Below, in pieces: positions 46,015 through 54,132 of a DNA stretch of 64,000 bases. The stretch is from CAVQBJ01 sp963819075 (GTDB lineage Bacteria; Actinomycetota; Thermoleophilia; Solirubrobacterales; Solirubrobacteraceae), in assembly GCA_963819075.1 (NCBI GenBank), contig CAWFUP010000001.1, positions 496,001-560,000 on the forward strand, written 5' to 3'. Below the pieces are notes generated by a model. The model was not told where the DNA came from. It ran no database searches and saw only the letters and a program-made list of their open reading frames with translations. How positions within the stretch are numbered: position 1 is the first letter of the stretch; each line of letters begins with the position of its first letter. The translations under genes were made by a program, and so were the position numbers.

Positions 46015-46830
46015 ATGACCGACCTACACAGCACCCGCGCCAAGATCAACCGGGCAAAGCAGAAGCTCGACCCGCTCAATGACGCGATACGCGCCTACCT
46101 GGACGAGGAACCGTGCGTGGTCGTCCCCGAACCGGACCCCGATACGGGTCTGCTCGTGCTCGTCGCCCGCGTCGGCAGGCCCCCGGACGAAGACTGGTGG
46201 CTCGACGTCGGCGAGATCGGATACCAAGCCCGCTCCGCGCTTGACCATCTGACGCGGCAGATCGCCACGCACGACCTGCTCGCCGCCGGACTGCCCGTAC
46301 CCGAACGCCCGCGCACGCAATTCCCGATCTTCCTCAGCGAGGACGACTACCTCAAGGGCGGCAAGAAGTCGTGGCGAGAACGAATGCTCGTCGGGATCAG
46401 CGAGGACCACCGGAAGATCATCGACGCGCTCCAGCCGTACCATCGCGGATTCGTTGCTCAGGACCCACTCGCCATCCTGCGAGCGCTCAGCGACCGCGAC
46501 AAGCACCGTGACCGGCATGTCGCACTCGCCGGAACCCCCCGCTACTCCATCCACGTCGGACCGAACCCGATGAGCGGACCAACGGGCACCGGGATGACCG
46601 TTGACGGCAGCGGGCAACCAATGCCAGTACAGGACGGCCAGATCATCGCCGGAGGCGCCACCTTCAAGAGCGGCGCCACGGGCCAGACAACGTATTACGA
46701 GCCGACCCTTGAATCGTTCCCGGTGACCGTCGCGTTCGTCGGGGACCAGCCGATCGACTTCAACAGCATCGCCCGAGTCCTCGCGCACGTCGAGGGCATC
46801 ATCGATGATTTCGAGCAGCGCATCACCTGA
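46015..46830 (+). CDS. Hypothetical protein, HEPN-like pattern
   Basis: A 271-residue soluble protein. A helical N-terminal region (STRAKINRAKQKLDPLNDAI) leads to IGYQARSALDHLTRQIATHD, then PRTQFPIFLSEDDY, KIIDALQPYHRG and AILRALSDRDKHRDRHVALA. The order (helix with RSALDHL, a TQFPIF loop, ALQPY, then DKHR) recurs in actinobacterial hypothetical proteins and looks like an all-helical HEPN-type fold. I cannot confirm catalytic Arg/His roles. ATG 46015 has GGGGAA upstream. It lies in accessory DNA between an IS and the recombinase modules. Confidence 0.6.
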   Translation: MTDLHSTRAKINRAKQKLDPLNDAIRAYLDEEPCVVVPEPDPDTGLLVLVARVGRPPDEDWWLDVGEIGYQARSALDHLTRQIATHDLLAAGLPVPERPRTQFPIFLSEDDYLKGGKKSWRERMLVGISEDHRKIIDALQPYHRGFVAQDPLAILRALSDRDKHRDRHVALAGTPRYSIHVGPNPMSGPTGTGMTVDGSGQPMPVQDGQIIAGGATFKSGATGQTTYYEPTLESFPVTVAFVGDQPIDFNSIARVLAHVEGIIDDFEQRIT

Positions 46831-46958
46831 AAGCGCCCAATCGCCCGGACCGCGAGCCCAAACGGTTGCCTGTCGTTCCTGGGTCTGCTTGCCATGCTTC
46901 GACAAGCCTCCATACTCTGACGACATAAGTGTGAGCCGTTCTGACCTTTGGGGGTCCT

Positions 46959-47849
46959 TTGTCTGGCTTTGAGCGACGAATCAAGCGCGAACTTGACCAG
47001 GGTTTCGCTCGGGAAGAAGGGGGCGCGAGGGCAGCAGCTCACGCGGAGCGCGTGCAACAACAGCGGGTCGAGCAGGAGATACGACTCCTCGTGCCGCGGG
47101 TCCTGGAGGCCCTTGAACGCGACTGTGCGCCAGCTACAGCAATCCGCCGGCGAAGAACCTTCACGGGAAGATGGAAGGTCGAGTATGCCGGCTGGCCGAT
47201 ACATCGCTATGAGGAATGGGTCAGGGACGGCTACATCGGCCGTACGGTCTATCTGCTTCCGAGCGGAAAGTTCATCACTGACCGAGGTGATTCGCAGCCC
47301 TGCCGCGCGACCGGAGGTCGCGATGCGTTGGCCGGTCTCAAGCGCCTGCTGGCCGAGCATGCCGTAACCAAGGACAGCACGAACCCCCGATCCTTAGCGA
47401 AGGAGCGGCTGCCTGATAGCGACACGCCTCGTGTGACCGATGCAGACCGCACAGTGGCCGCACGCGAAGCGGACGAAGAGGCGGGAAGGCGTGCAGAAGC
47501 CAACGCTGCGCGGGCGAGCTTCCTCGCGCGTCTTGACGAGACCGGAACCCCTGGTTCCGCGGTGCTGGCCACACTGGAACGAGCCGGGTTCCCCGATGGG
47601 GAGACGATCCGGGTGATCTCCGTCGACACCGATGCCGAGAGACTGCTCGTCGACCGCGCAGGCTGGCCCGTTTACACCGGCACGTATCGATGCGGCACGA
47701 CCCCTAAGACCTTCCCTCGGCGAAACGAGCACAGCGAGGATGTCGTCGAGGGCGGAGCCGAACTACCGAGGTGTGACTGTGTGGTTGCTCGGAGACGGAA
47801 CCTTCGCCGTCAGCGGCAACGGCCCTCGTGGGCAAGCGGGGCGAAATGA
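46959..47849 (+). CDS. Hypothetical protein, unknown
   Basis: A frame of 296 codons from TTG 46959 (GGGGG upstream). It has a charged helical N-terminus (FERRIKRELDQGFAREEGGA), a core with WKVEYAGWPIHRYEEWVRDG and YLLPSGKFITDRG, and a helical middle rich in Ala/Arg/Glu. Later DETGTPGSAVLATLERAGFP and LLVDRAGWPVYTGTYRC appear. The last 40 residues look non-native (Arg-rich), while the next frame opens with sensible sequence at 47740. A frameshift near 47735 may therefore have split one longer gene. Confidence 0.5.
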   Translation: MSGFERRIKRELDQGFAREEGGARAAAHAERVQQQRVEQEIRLLVPRVLEALERDCAPATAIRRRRTFTGRWKVEYAGWPIHRYEEWVRDGYIGRTVYLLPSGKFITDRGDSQPCRATGGRDALAGLKRLLAEHAVTKDSTNPRSLAKERLPDSDTPRVTDADRTVAAREADEEAGRRAEANAARASFLARLDETGTPGSAVLATLERAGFPDGETIRVISVDTDAERLLVDRAGWPVYTGTYRCGTTPKTFPRRNEHSEDVVEGGAELPRCDCVVARRRNLRRQRQRPSWASGAK

Positions 47850-48048
47850 ACTAGCCGGCAGGCCTGTCGAGGCTCGCGTTGTGGATGTACGGGAGTTCCT
47901 GACCTTCGTCTACGACTCGGGAAACAGTTCGGAACACGGCTTCGCCCACGAGTGCCTGGGGGCACTCCGCAACTGGTCGCGATGGGCGCGCGAGGGCAGA
48001 CTCGGGGAGCCGCCAGGCGCGTTCAGGGCGCCACCAAAAGCTGTTTGA
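47740..48048 (+). CDS. Hypothetical protein or frameshifted continuation
   Basis: From ATG 47740, 102 codons overlapping the end of the previous frame by 110 bases. Composition is natural (NYRGVTVWLLGDGTFAVSGN, then VVDVREFLTFVYDSGNSSEH and CLGALRNWSRWAREGRL). No properly spaced ribosome site is visible, so it may be the true C-terminus of the 46959 gene reached by a frameshift. No family recognised. Confidence 0.4.
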   Translation: MSSRAEPNYRGVTVWLLGDGTFAVSGNGPRGQAGRNELAGRPVEARVVDVREFLTFVYDSGNSSEHGFAHECLGALRNWSRWAREGRLGEPPGAFRAPPKAV

Positions 48049-48437
48049 CTTCGGTCTGAGCGAAGTGCATTGGCCGCGAAGTGGCACGGCGGACGGACGA
48101 GCGTTCTTGTGAGCCGAGAGCTCCAGACCGGGCGAGCGCTTCGGCTCGCGCTGCGATCTGCCGACTGCTGCCTGGGAATGATCGCGCCGGGGCCAGTGCA
48201 AGCCATCACTCTCAGCTGCCAGGCTGGGCCGCACAGTGCCACGATCGCGTGGCCGCCGCGATGCCGTCGCCACTCGACGAGCGAAGCAGTCACCATGCGC
48301 GCTCCGAAACGGCGGACGCGCCCTGTTATTTGCGGACATGATGGGTAGCGCCGCAGCGTTGGCGTGGTCATCGAAGTGGGTGTTGGGATGGAGGCGGACT
48401 CGTGGTGCGCCGTTCACAAGCCCGGCCTCCGTTCGGG
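48049..48437. other. Non-coding stretch before the first recombinase gene
   Basis: About 390 bases between convergent ends. Frames are low-complexity. No repeat shared with the region downstream of the second recombinase was noticed by eye, other than the homologous coding ends. Confidence 0.35.
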
Positions 48438-49139
48438 TTATCGCGGTAGGCCTGCGCTTGCCGGGATCACCGGCGGCCTGCGGTGGTGGACCGTGTCCAC
48501 GATCTCTCGCGTGTCGATCCCTTGGAGGAAGATCGACGTGATCCCAAGGTGCGCATGCCCGAGCTGGCGCTGGATGATCGGCAGCGGGATCCCTTCGTGG
48601 GCCATCTCGATCGCGTGAGCATGCCGTAACTGGTGCGGCGCAAACCGCCGTCGTACCCCGGCCTGCGCTGCGAGTCGACGGAGCTCACCGCGGGCGGCGG
48701 TCGCTGACCAGGCCCGGCCGCGAGTCGGGCCGGCGAGGATGCAGAACAGCGGGCCGACGGGCAGCTGGATGCGGTGCTCGGTCCAGCGACCGACGTGTTC
48801 CCATGCCCAGTCGTCCATCCCGACAGTCCGTCGCTTCCCGCCCTTCCCAACGCGAACGAGCACCGAGCCGGTCTTCGGGTCCAGATCGGACTCTGTGAGG
48901 GCGAGCGCTTCGCTGATCCGCAGTCCGGCGCGCCACAGGATCGCGATCAGCGCACGGGTCCTGTCCGCGTATGGCCCTGGTCCGGCTTGGCGCATGACGA
49001 GGATGATCTCCTCGACTGTCGGCGGATCGGCCGGGTAGCGCTGTGCTTTGTTCGGCGGTGTGCACCCCGCCCAGTGGCCCGGTGTCGCGGCGGGCGATCG
49101 CATACGACCGGTGATGTCCAGGAGTCTTGGTTCGGACAT
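48438..49139 (-). CDS. Short tyrosine recombinase, catalytic Tyr replaced by Phe
   Basis: A 233-residue XerD-like integrase colinear, residue for residue, with the one at 52395. Conserved are Arg74 (AGLRISEALAL), the GKGGKRR beta-hairpin Lys, His169 and Arg172 (APHQLRHAHA) and His195 (RQLGHAH). The position of the nucleophilic Tyr204 is Phe (TSIFLQGID versus TSRYLRGID), a change explained by one base (TAC to TTC). It should not cut DNA. ATG 49139 with GGAGG upstream. It is divergent from a DUF433/DUF5615 pair. The N-terminal core-binding domain is shorter than in Xer proteins. Confidence 0.85.
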   Translation of the reverse strand: MSEPRLLDITGRMRSPAATPGHWAGCTPPNKAQRYPADPPTVEEIILVMRQAGPGPYADRTRALIAILWRAGLRISEALALTESDLDPKTGSVLVRVGKGGKRRTVGMDDWAWEHVGRWTEHRIQLPVGPLFCILAGPTRGRAWSATAARGELRRLAAQAGVRRRFAPHQLRHAHAIEMAHEGIPLPIIQRQLGHAHLGITSIFLQGIDTREIVDTVHHRRPPVIPASAGLPR

Positions 49140-49260
49140 GATGTCCTCCATTCGGGTCAGCCCGGCCAGCGGCGGCGCCCGCGGGACCGGGCGCTTACAA
49201 GAAGACCAAGCCTCCCACCGCGTCGGCTGTATCGGTGATCAGGGCGGGTATTCTCTGCTC

Positions 49261-49485
49261 ATGACCTTCACGCGCATCACCGTTCGCGCTGACCAGATGG
49301 ACGGCGTCCCGTGCATCCGCGGCCTGCGGATCCCCGTCGCGACCGTTGTCGGGATGATCGCCGAGGGCATGACGGCCGACGAGGTCCTCGACGCCTACCC
49401 GGACCTTGAGCTCGCCGACGTGCAGGAAGCGCTCCACTATGCGGCTGAGGCCGTCCGTGAGCGCGAGCTGCCGCTCGCCGGGTGA
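49261..49485 (+). CDS. DUF433 antitoxin
   Basis: A 74-residue protein of the DUF433 type (FTRITVRADQMDGVPCIRGL, IPVATVVGMIAEGMTADEVL, YPDLELADVQEALHYAAEAV). This small winged-helix family commonly pairs with DUF5615 PIN-like toxins. ATG 49261 follows a TATTCT -10-like hexamer closely, so the mRNA may be almost leaderless. It overlaps the toxin gene by 4 bp (GTGA) and is divergent from the first recombinase. Confidence 0.85.
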   Translation: MTFTRITVRADQMDGVPCIRGLRIPVATVVGMIAEGMTADEVLDAYPDLELADVQEALHYAAEAVRERELPLAG

Positions 49486-49853
49486 GATTCCTAGTCGATA
49501 ACGCGCTCTCGCCGGCGGTCGCGGTCGAGCTCAACCAGGCCGGTCACGACGCCGTCCACGTCCGCGAGCTGGGAATGCACGCAGCCTCAGACGAGGAAAT
49601 CTTCGACCACGCCCACGCAGAGCAGCGAGTCGTCGTCTCCGCCGACACCGATTTCGGAACGCTCCTCGCGGCCCGGAAGCAGACCTCGCCATCGGTGATC
49701 CTGTTTCGACACGGCAGCCAACACCGCCCAAGCGATCAGGCGGAGCTGCTCAGAGCCAACCTGCCCCAGCTCCTGAGCGCGCTCGAGAACGGAAGCATCG
49801 TCGTGATCCAGCCGGACCGCATCCGAGTCAGGGCACTGCCACTGATCCCCTAA
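49482..49853 (+). CDS. DUF5615 PIN-like toxin
   Basis: A 123-residue PIN-like nuclease. Acidic residues expected at the active site lie in RFLVDNALSPAVA (Asp6), HVRELGMHAASDEEIFDHA and VVVSADTDFGTLLA. GTG 49482 overlaps the antitoxin stop. Members of this family are predicted RNases and mostly uncharacterised. With DUF433 it forms a VapBC-like module, probably stabilising the surrounding accessory DNA. Confidence 0.85.
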   Translation: MRFLVDNALSPAVAVELNQAGHDAVHVRELGMHAASDEEIFDHAHAEQRVVVSADTDFGTLLAARKQTSPSVILFRHGSQHRPSDQAELLRANLPQLLSALENGSIVVIQPDRIRVRALPLIP

Positions 49854-50350
49854 CGCCACGAAGCTGCGCCGTGAGACCACGACCGGACGCAACCCCTGGA
49901 CGCCTATTGCAGCGGCGGAGCGTCGCCCGCCGCGGGTGGCCGCTTCAGCGGCGAAGCAGTCGTCGACCAGCGTGGCTGTCGAATGCGTCCAGCGTGATTG
50001 CGAGGCATCAGATGCAGCCGCCTGGTCGGGGTGGCGCGCGTCATCGCGTGGCTGGTGGAGCGGCGGTCGGTGGGACCGGTCGTGCACTGCTGTTGGTCGC
50101 GGAGTCGATCATCTCGGTGCTCGCGCTGAGAGGCGTGCGGTTCCTCGGGAGTGGTCGGGTGGCGCGTGACGGCAGGTGCTCGCTTTGGGCCCTTCGGTCG
50201 TCAGGCCGGTAGGCCTGCGCGTCGCGTTTTCGATGCACGATCGGTGGAGGCGTGCCTGGTGTAGCGTTGTGCGAAGGGTCTTGGCTCGTTGCGAGGGCTT
50301 TGACTCGGGGTCTGCCCGCATGCCGTACACACAGACAAGGGGTGGCGACG
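49854..50350. other. Non-coding stretch upstream of the repeat protein
   Basis: About 500 bases. No gene recognised. It contains a short dyad GGCC-GGTA-GGCC at about 50204 and presumably the promoter of the gene at 50351. Confidence 0.35.
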
Positions 50351-52207
50351 ATGCGAATTAGGCGTGTCATGCGATCGCGCGGGGTGATGGCGCGGGGCGT
50401 CACATTGATCGGCGCGTTGTTGTGCGCGGTCTTGGCTGTGTCGCTGAGTGGGGTTAGCGCTGCGTGGGCGTCCGCGTCAGCACCGTACTTCACCGCGCTC
50501 GCCGCGTCGGGCAGCACGGAGCTGCAGGCCGCCCGCGAGTTTGCTGTCGCGGCCCCGCTGCCCGATGGGCAGGTGCTGATCGCCGGCGGCGAAAACGCCG
50601 GCGGCGGCTTCCTGCGGAGTGCGGAGCTGTTCGATCCCGCCAACGACACGTTCACCGCGCTCCCCGCGTCGGGCAGCACGGAGCTGCAGACCGCCCGCGT
50701 TGGGGCTGTCGCCGCGCCGCTGCCCGACGGGCAGGTGCTGATCGCCGGCGGCTACGACGCAGGCGGCCCCCTGCAGAGCGCGGAGCTGTTCAATCCCGCC
50801 AACGACACGTTCACCGCGCTCGGCAGCACAGAGCTGCAGACCGTCCTCGAGTATGCCGTCGCGGCGCCGCTGCCCAACGGGCAGGTGCTGATCGCCGGCG
50901 GTGACACCGGCGAAACCGGCGCCCCGCTCAGCACGGAGCTGTTCGATCCCGCCAACGACACGTTCACCGCGCTGCCCGCGTCGGGCAGCACAGAGCTGGA
51001 CACCTTCCGCGATGGGGCTGTCGCCGCGCCGCTGCCCGACGGGCAGGTGCTGATCGCCGGCGGCCAAAACGGCGGCGGGACCCTGCGAAGCGCGGAGCTG
51101 TTCAATCCGGCCGACGACACGTTCACCGCGCTCCCCGCGTCGGGCAGCACAGAGCTACAGACCCCACGCGCTTCTGCTGTCGCCGCGCCGCTGCCCGACG
51201 GGCAGGTGCTGATCGCCGGCGGCCAAAACGTCAACACCCCATTGCAGAGCGCTGAGCTGTTCAATCCCGCCAACGACACGTTCACCGCGCTCGCCGGGTC
51301 CGGTACAGAGCTGCAGACCGCCCGCGCTCTTGCTGTCGCCGCGCCGCTGCCCAACGGGCAGGTGCTGATCGCCGGCGGCAACAACGGGAGCGGCGTCCTG
51401 CAGAGCGCGGAGTTGTACTCCTCGGCGCCCCAGGCCGCGGCGGCGGGCGGTGACTTCGGCGATCAGACGGTCGGGCAGCCCTCGCCGGCGTCGGCGATCG
51501 TGGTGACGAACGTCGGTGCGCAGGCGCTGTCGATCTCGGGGGACTCGATCGCGGTGTCGGCTGACTCGGTTGACTTCGCTATCACCGCCGACGCCTGCTC
51601 GGGCCGTACGCTCGCGTTCGAGCAGAGTTGCACGATCTCGGCACAGTTCACACCGAGCACGACCGGGTCAAGGACGGCGGCGATCGCGCTGTCTGACAAC
51701 GAGTCGACGGCCAGCGTGATCACGCTGACGGGCAACGGCGTCGCCCCCAACTCCGGGCTCACCGGTGCTATTGGACTGCCTGGCACGACGGGCGCTGCCG
51801 GCGCTACCGGTGGTACCGGACTGCCTGGCGCGACGGGCACCGCCGGCGCTCGCGGCACCACCGGACTGCCTGGCGCGACAGGCACTGCGGGACCGGACGG
51901 TCCGGCGGGTGAGGTCGAGATCGTGACGTGCAAATCGGTCACGACGGGCAAGGGTAAGCACAAGAAGACCCTCCAGAAATGCGCGACTCGGCTGACCAGC
52001 TCACCGGTCACGTTCACGACCACGCGAGCCCTCGCCGCGGCGGTCCTTTCCCGCGGCGACGTCGTGTACGCGACGGGCTCAGCGATCCGGTTGGGCACGC
52101 GCAGCCAGCTACTGCTCACAGCGCTGCACAAGATCAGCACGGGCAGCTACCTGCTCACGCTCACGCACGGACGAAAGCACCAACGCGAAACGATCACGAT
52201 CGCCTGA
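50351..52207 (+). CDS. Secreted Kelch-like repeat protein with collagen-like segment
   Basis: A 618-residue exported protein. The signal peptide (LIGALLCAVLAVSLSGVSAA) ends near residue 43. Residues 47-360 hold six tandem Kelch-like units of about 53 residues (FTALPASGSTELQTAR, then VAAPLPDGQVLIAGG, then LQSAELFNPANDT), predicted to form a six-bladed propeller. A choice-of-anchor-D beta domain follows (about 370-470, VVTNVGAQALSISG). Next is a Gly-x-x collagen-like run (about 470-518, GLPGATGTAG), then a basic C-terminal domain with KGKHKKTLQKC. ATG 50351. It lies between the two recombinase/toxin modules. Likely a surface adhesin or carbohydrate-binding protein. Confidence 0.8.
   Translation: MRIRRVMRSRGVMARGVTLIGALLCAVLAVSLSGVSAAWASASAPYFTALAASGSTELQAAREFAVAAPLPDGQVLIAGGENAGGGFLRSAELFDPANDTFTALPASGSTELQTARVGAVAAPLPDGQVLIAGGYDAGGPLQSAELFNPANDTFTALGSTELQTVLEYAVAAPLPNGQVLIAGGDTGETGAPLSTELFDPANDTFTALPASGSTELDTFRDGAVAAPLPDGQVLIAGGQNGGGTLRSAELFNPADDTFTALPASGSTELQTPRASAVAAPLPDGQVLIAGGQNVNTPLQSAELFNPANDTFTALAGSGTELQTARALAVAAPLPNGQVLIAGGNNGSGVLQSAELYSSAPQAAAAGGDFGDQTVGQPSPASAIVVTNVGAQALSISGDSIAVSADSVDFAITADACSGRTLAFEQSCTISAQFTPSTTGSRTAAIALSDNESTASVITLTGNGVAPNSGLTGAIGLPGTTGAAGATGGTGLPGATGTAGARGTTGLPGATGTAGPDGPAGEVEIVTCKSVTTGKGKHKKTLQKCATRLTSSPVTFTTTRALAAAVLSRGDVVYATGSAIRLGTRSQLLLTALHKISTGSYLLTLTHGRKHQRETITIA
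50489..51421 (+). repeat. Six tandem 150-165 bp coding repeats
   Basis: Near-identical DNA repeats encode the Kelch units. Blocks such as CTGCCCGACGGGCAGGTGCT and GCCAACGACACGTTCACCGC recur almost unchanged, while the short segments between them vary. High DNA identity points to recent duplication or ongoing unequal exchange. Confidence 0.85.
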
Positions 52208-52394
52208 TCAGCCACCCGATGACTGCTTCCGTCGCCCGGGCCTGCCTCACGGGCGACCGCATCGGCGACTTGTCGCGTGCTGGCGGCGGTCGCTCCTGCT
52301 GTTGCGCTCTGCGTCTGCCAAGCCGGGTGGCCGCGGTGCAAGCGCGGCCACATACGTTCGGCTGCCCGTGGTGGCGTGTCGGCCTGGGGACCGT

Positions 52395-53102
52395 TCAGCG
52401 GCGATTCTGCAGGCGTGGGTCGGCCGGGATCATCGGAGCCGGCCGCTCATGAACTGCGGCAATGATCTCGGTGCTGTCGATCCCGCGCAGGTACCGCGAC
52501 GTGATCGCGAGGTCGGCATGCCCGAGCTGTCTCTGGATGACAATCAGCGAGATCCCTTCGCGTGACATCTCGACCGCGTGCGCATGCCGCAGTTGATGCG
52601 GCGCGAACCGACGCCGCACTCCGGCTACTCCGGCGGTGTGATGCAGTTGCGCTCGAATACCTGCCGATGCGCACGGCCGTCCCTGAGTGGGGCCGCGCAC
52701 CACGCAGAACAGTCGCCCGACCGGCAGGTCCGTTCTGAGCTCCAGCCACGGCTGCAGATGTGTCCATGCCCAACGGTCCATTCCGACCTCCCGCCGTTTA
52801 TCGCCCTTGCCGTGGCGGACGACGAGCGAGCCACGGGCTGGGTCGAGGTCCGTCTCACTGAGGGCGAGCGCCTCGCTGATCCGTAGCCCGGCGCGCCACA
52901 GCACAACGATGATCCCGCGCAACCGCACGCCCTCCGGGCTGTCGCCCGCGGCGCGCATCACCGCAACGATCTCCTCGACCGTCGGCGGGTCAGGGGGATA
53001 CCGCAGCCCCTTGTTCCTGGGCGAGAGGCCTTGATGGAAGCTTGACGTTGTCGCTGGCGACCGGCGCCGGCCGGCGCAGTCCAGCAGCGGTGTGGACTCC
53101 AT
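52395..53102 (-). CDS. Short tyrosine recombinase, intact catalytic residues
   Basis: A 235-residue XerD-like integrase. Arg74 (AGLRISEALAL), Lys in GKGDKRR, His169/Arg172 (APHQLRHAHA), His195 (RQLGHAD) and Tyr204 (TSRYLRGID) are all present. ATG 53102 has AGGAGG eight bases upstream; the longer frame to 53381 crosses the divergent toxin-antitoxin genes and is rejected. It is closely related to the protein at 48438 and sits in the same arrangement, divergent from a toxin-antitoxin pair. Probably an active recombinase of a small mobile or cassette-like unit. Confidence 0.88.
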   Translation of the reverse strand: MESTPLLDCAGRRRSPATTSSFHQGLSPRNKGLRYPPDPPTVEEIVAVMRAAGDSPEGVRLRGIIVVLWRAGLRISEALALSETDLDPARGSLVVRHGKGDKRREVGMDRWAWTHLQPWLELRTDLPVGRLFCVVRGPTQGRPCASAGIRAQLHHTAGVAGVRRRFAPHQLRHAHAVEMSREGISLIVIQRQLGHADLAITSRYLRGIDSTEIIAAVHERPAPMIPADPRLQNRR

Positions 53103-53139
53103 GACGTCCTCCTCTGGACGACGAGTTGACCGCCGCATC

Positions 53140-53173
53140 GTCGCATCAGCGCATCGTGATGGTATGATGCGAC
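53140..53173. promoter_or_regulatory. Inverted repeat in the RHH/PIN promoter
   Basis: GTCGCATCA and TGATGCGAC, perfect 9-bp arms with a 16-bp spacer, end one base before the ATG of the antitoxin gene. A TATGAT -10-like hexamer overlaps the right arm. Its position fits autorepression by the antitoxin complex, and the site could also affect the divergent recombinase gene. Confidence 0.6.
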
Positions 53174-53174
53174 C

Positions 53175-53426
53175 ATGGCCAAGGTGCGTACGACACTCAC
53201 GATCGACGAAGACGTTCTGAAGTGGGTCAAAATTCGCGCAGCACGTACCGGTGCCTCGGACAGCTCCGTGATCGAGGAATCTCTGCGCCGCGACCTCAAG
53301 CTCGACGTTCTCGACGAGCTGTGGGCAAACGCGACGATGCCCGAAGCCAAAGCGTCCGAGCTCGCCGTCGAGGCGCAACACGCGACCAGGCCTCGCCGAC
53401 GGTCATCCGGTGCGCGCGGTCGTTGA
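53175..53426 (+). CDS. Ribbon-helix-helix antitoxin
   Basis: An 83-residue protein. The N-terminal ribbon KVRTTLTIDEDVLKWVKIRA and helix (SDSSVIEESLRRDL) are typical of RHH/CopG DNA-binding antitoxins. The C-terminal part (ELWANATMPEAKASELAVEA) would bind the toxin. It overlaps the PIN toxin gene by 17 bases. The promoter palindrome at 53140 is a likely self-binding site. Confidence 0.82.
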   Translation: MAKVRTTLTIDEDVLKWVKIRAARTGASDSSVIEESLRRDLKLDVLDELWANATMPEAKASELAVEAQHATRPRRRSSGARGR

Positions 53427-53823
53427 CGTCAACGTCCTGATCTCAGGGGTGCTATCCGCCAAAGGGTCGCCGGCCGAGATCCTGCGTGCTAGCCGCGACG
53501 GCCAGTTTGAGCTCGTCGTCTCTGAGCTGCTGCTCGCAGAACTCAAGCGGACGCTCGCCTACCCCAAGCTCCGCAAACGGATCGCTCCAGAGAAAGCTGC
53601 CGCCTTCACCAGTTGGGTCCGCGACCACGGAACCGTCGCCGAGGATCCAGCAAAGCCGCCGCCGGTCGGCTCCCGAGACCCGGACGACGACTACCTCCTG
53701 GCCCTCGCAATCGACCACCGCGCTTACCTGGTCACCGGCGATCAGGACCTCCTCGTCCTGAGCCACGACCTCCCAATCCTCACATCGGCACAGTTCGCGA
53801 CCAAGCTCCGCGAGACCCACTGA
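53410..53823 (+). CDS. PIN-domain toxin (COG1569-like)
   Basis: A 137-residue PIN nuclease. Active-site acids are Asp6 (RAVVDVNVLISG), Glu in VVSELLLAELKRTLAYP, Asp in SRDPDDDYLLALAIDH and Asp in LVTGDQDLLVLS. These form the full set expected for a Mg2+-dependent RNase. GTG 53410 overlaps the antitoxin frame. Second toxin-antitoxin pair in this accessory region, of a different family from the first. Confidence 0.88.
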   Translation: MRAVVDVNVLISGVLSAKGSPAEILRASRDGQFELVVSELLLAELKRTLAYPKLRKRIAPEKAAAFTSWVRDHGTVAEDPAKPPPVGSRDPDDDYLLALAIDHRAYLVTGDQDLLVLSHDLPILTSAQFATKLRETH

Positions 53824-53989
53824 GCCCCGGCTCCCACCCTCTTGCGGCGCCAGCCACACCATCACTGGGTGGGTCCCGTCGCCGGCCGACGATTCGGCCC
53901 CGGGTACGACGCCGCCCGACGAGCGGCGCGTCGCCGATGCGCTCGCCCGCCTCCGGCGAGCACGAGGGTCAATAGCGGTCGTGCAGAGC

Positions 53990-54129
53990 GGGGTCCATGG
54001 GTCCGGCAACGCGACGTTGACGATGAATAGGTCCATCACACTCATCAGGCTCGCCAAGGCGAGCGTCGCGAGAGCGATGTTCGGATGCCCGTGCTCGTGC
54101 TCAGCGGGTGCAGGTGTAGTCGTACCCAT
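53990..54129 (-). pseudogene. N-terminal relic of an MFS transporter
   Basis: From ATG 54129 the minus strand encodes the start of a drug-efflux MFS protein: HEHGHPNIALATLALASL and SVMDLFIVNVALPD (helix 1 and the following motif of the EmrB/QacA type). After about 53998 the sequence is unrelated and the transporter is lost. It starts three bases after the oxidoreductase relic, suggesting a former operon. Confidence 0.65.
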
Positions 54130-54132
54130 AGA

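Noticed and set aside
48445..50220. Exact 13-mer GGTAGGCCTGCGC at 48445 and 50208, considered as attachment sites
   Set aside because: One copy is coding sequence of the recombinase end. Chance 13-mer pairs are common in 64 kb of GC-rich DNA, and the second module has no copy.
50489..51421. CRISPR-like regular repeats
   Set aside because: The units are 150-165 bp, in frame, and encode Kelch-like protein repeats.
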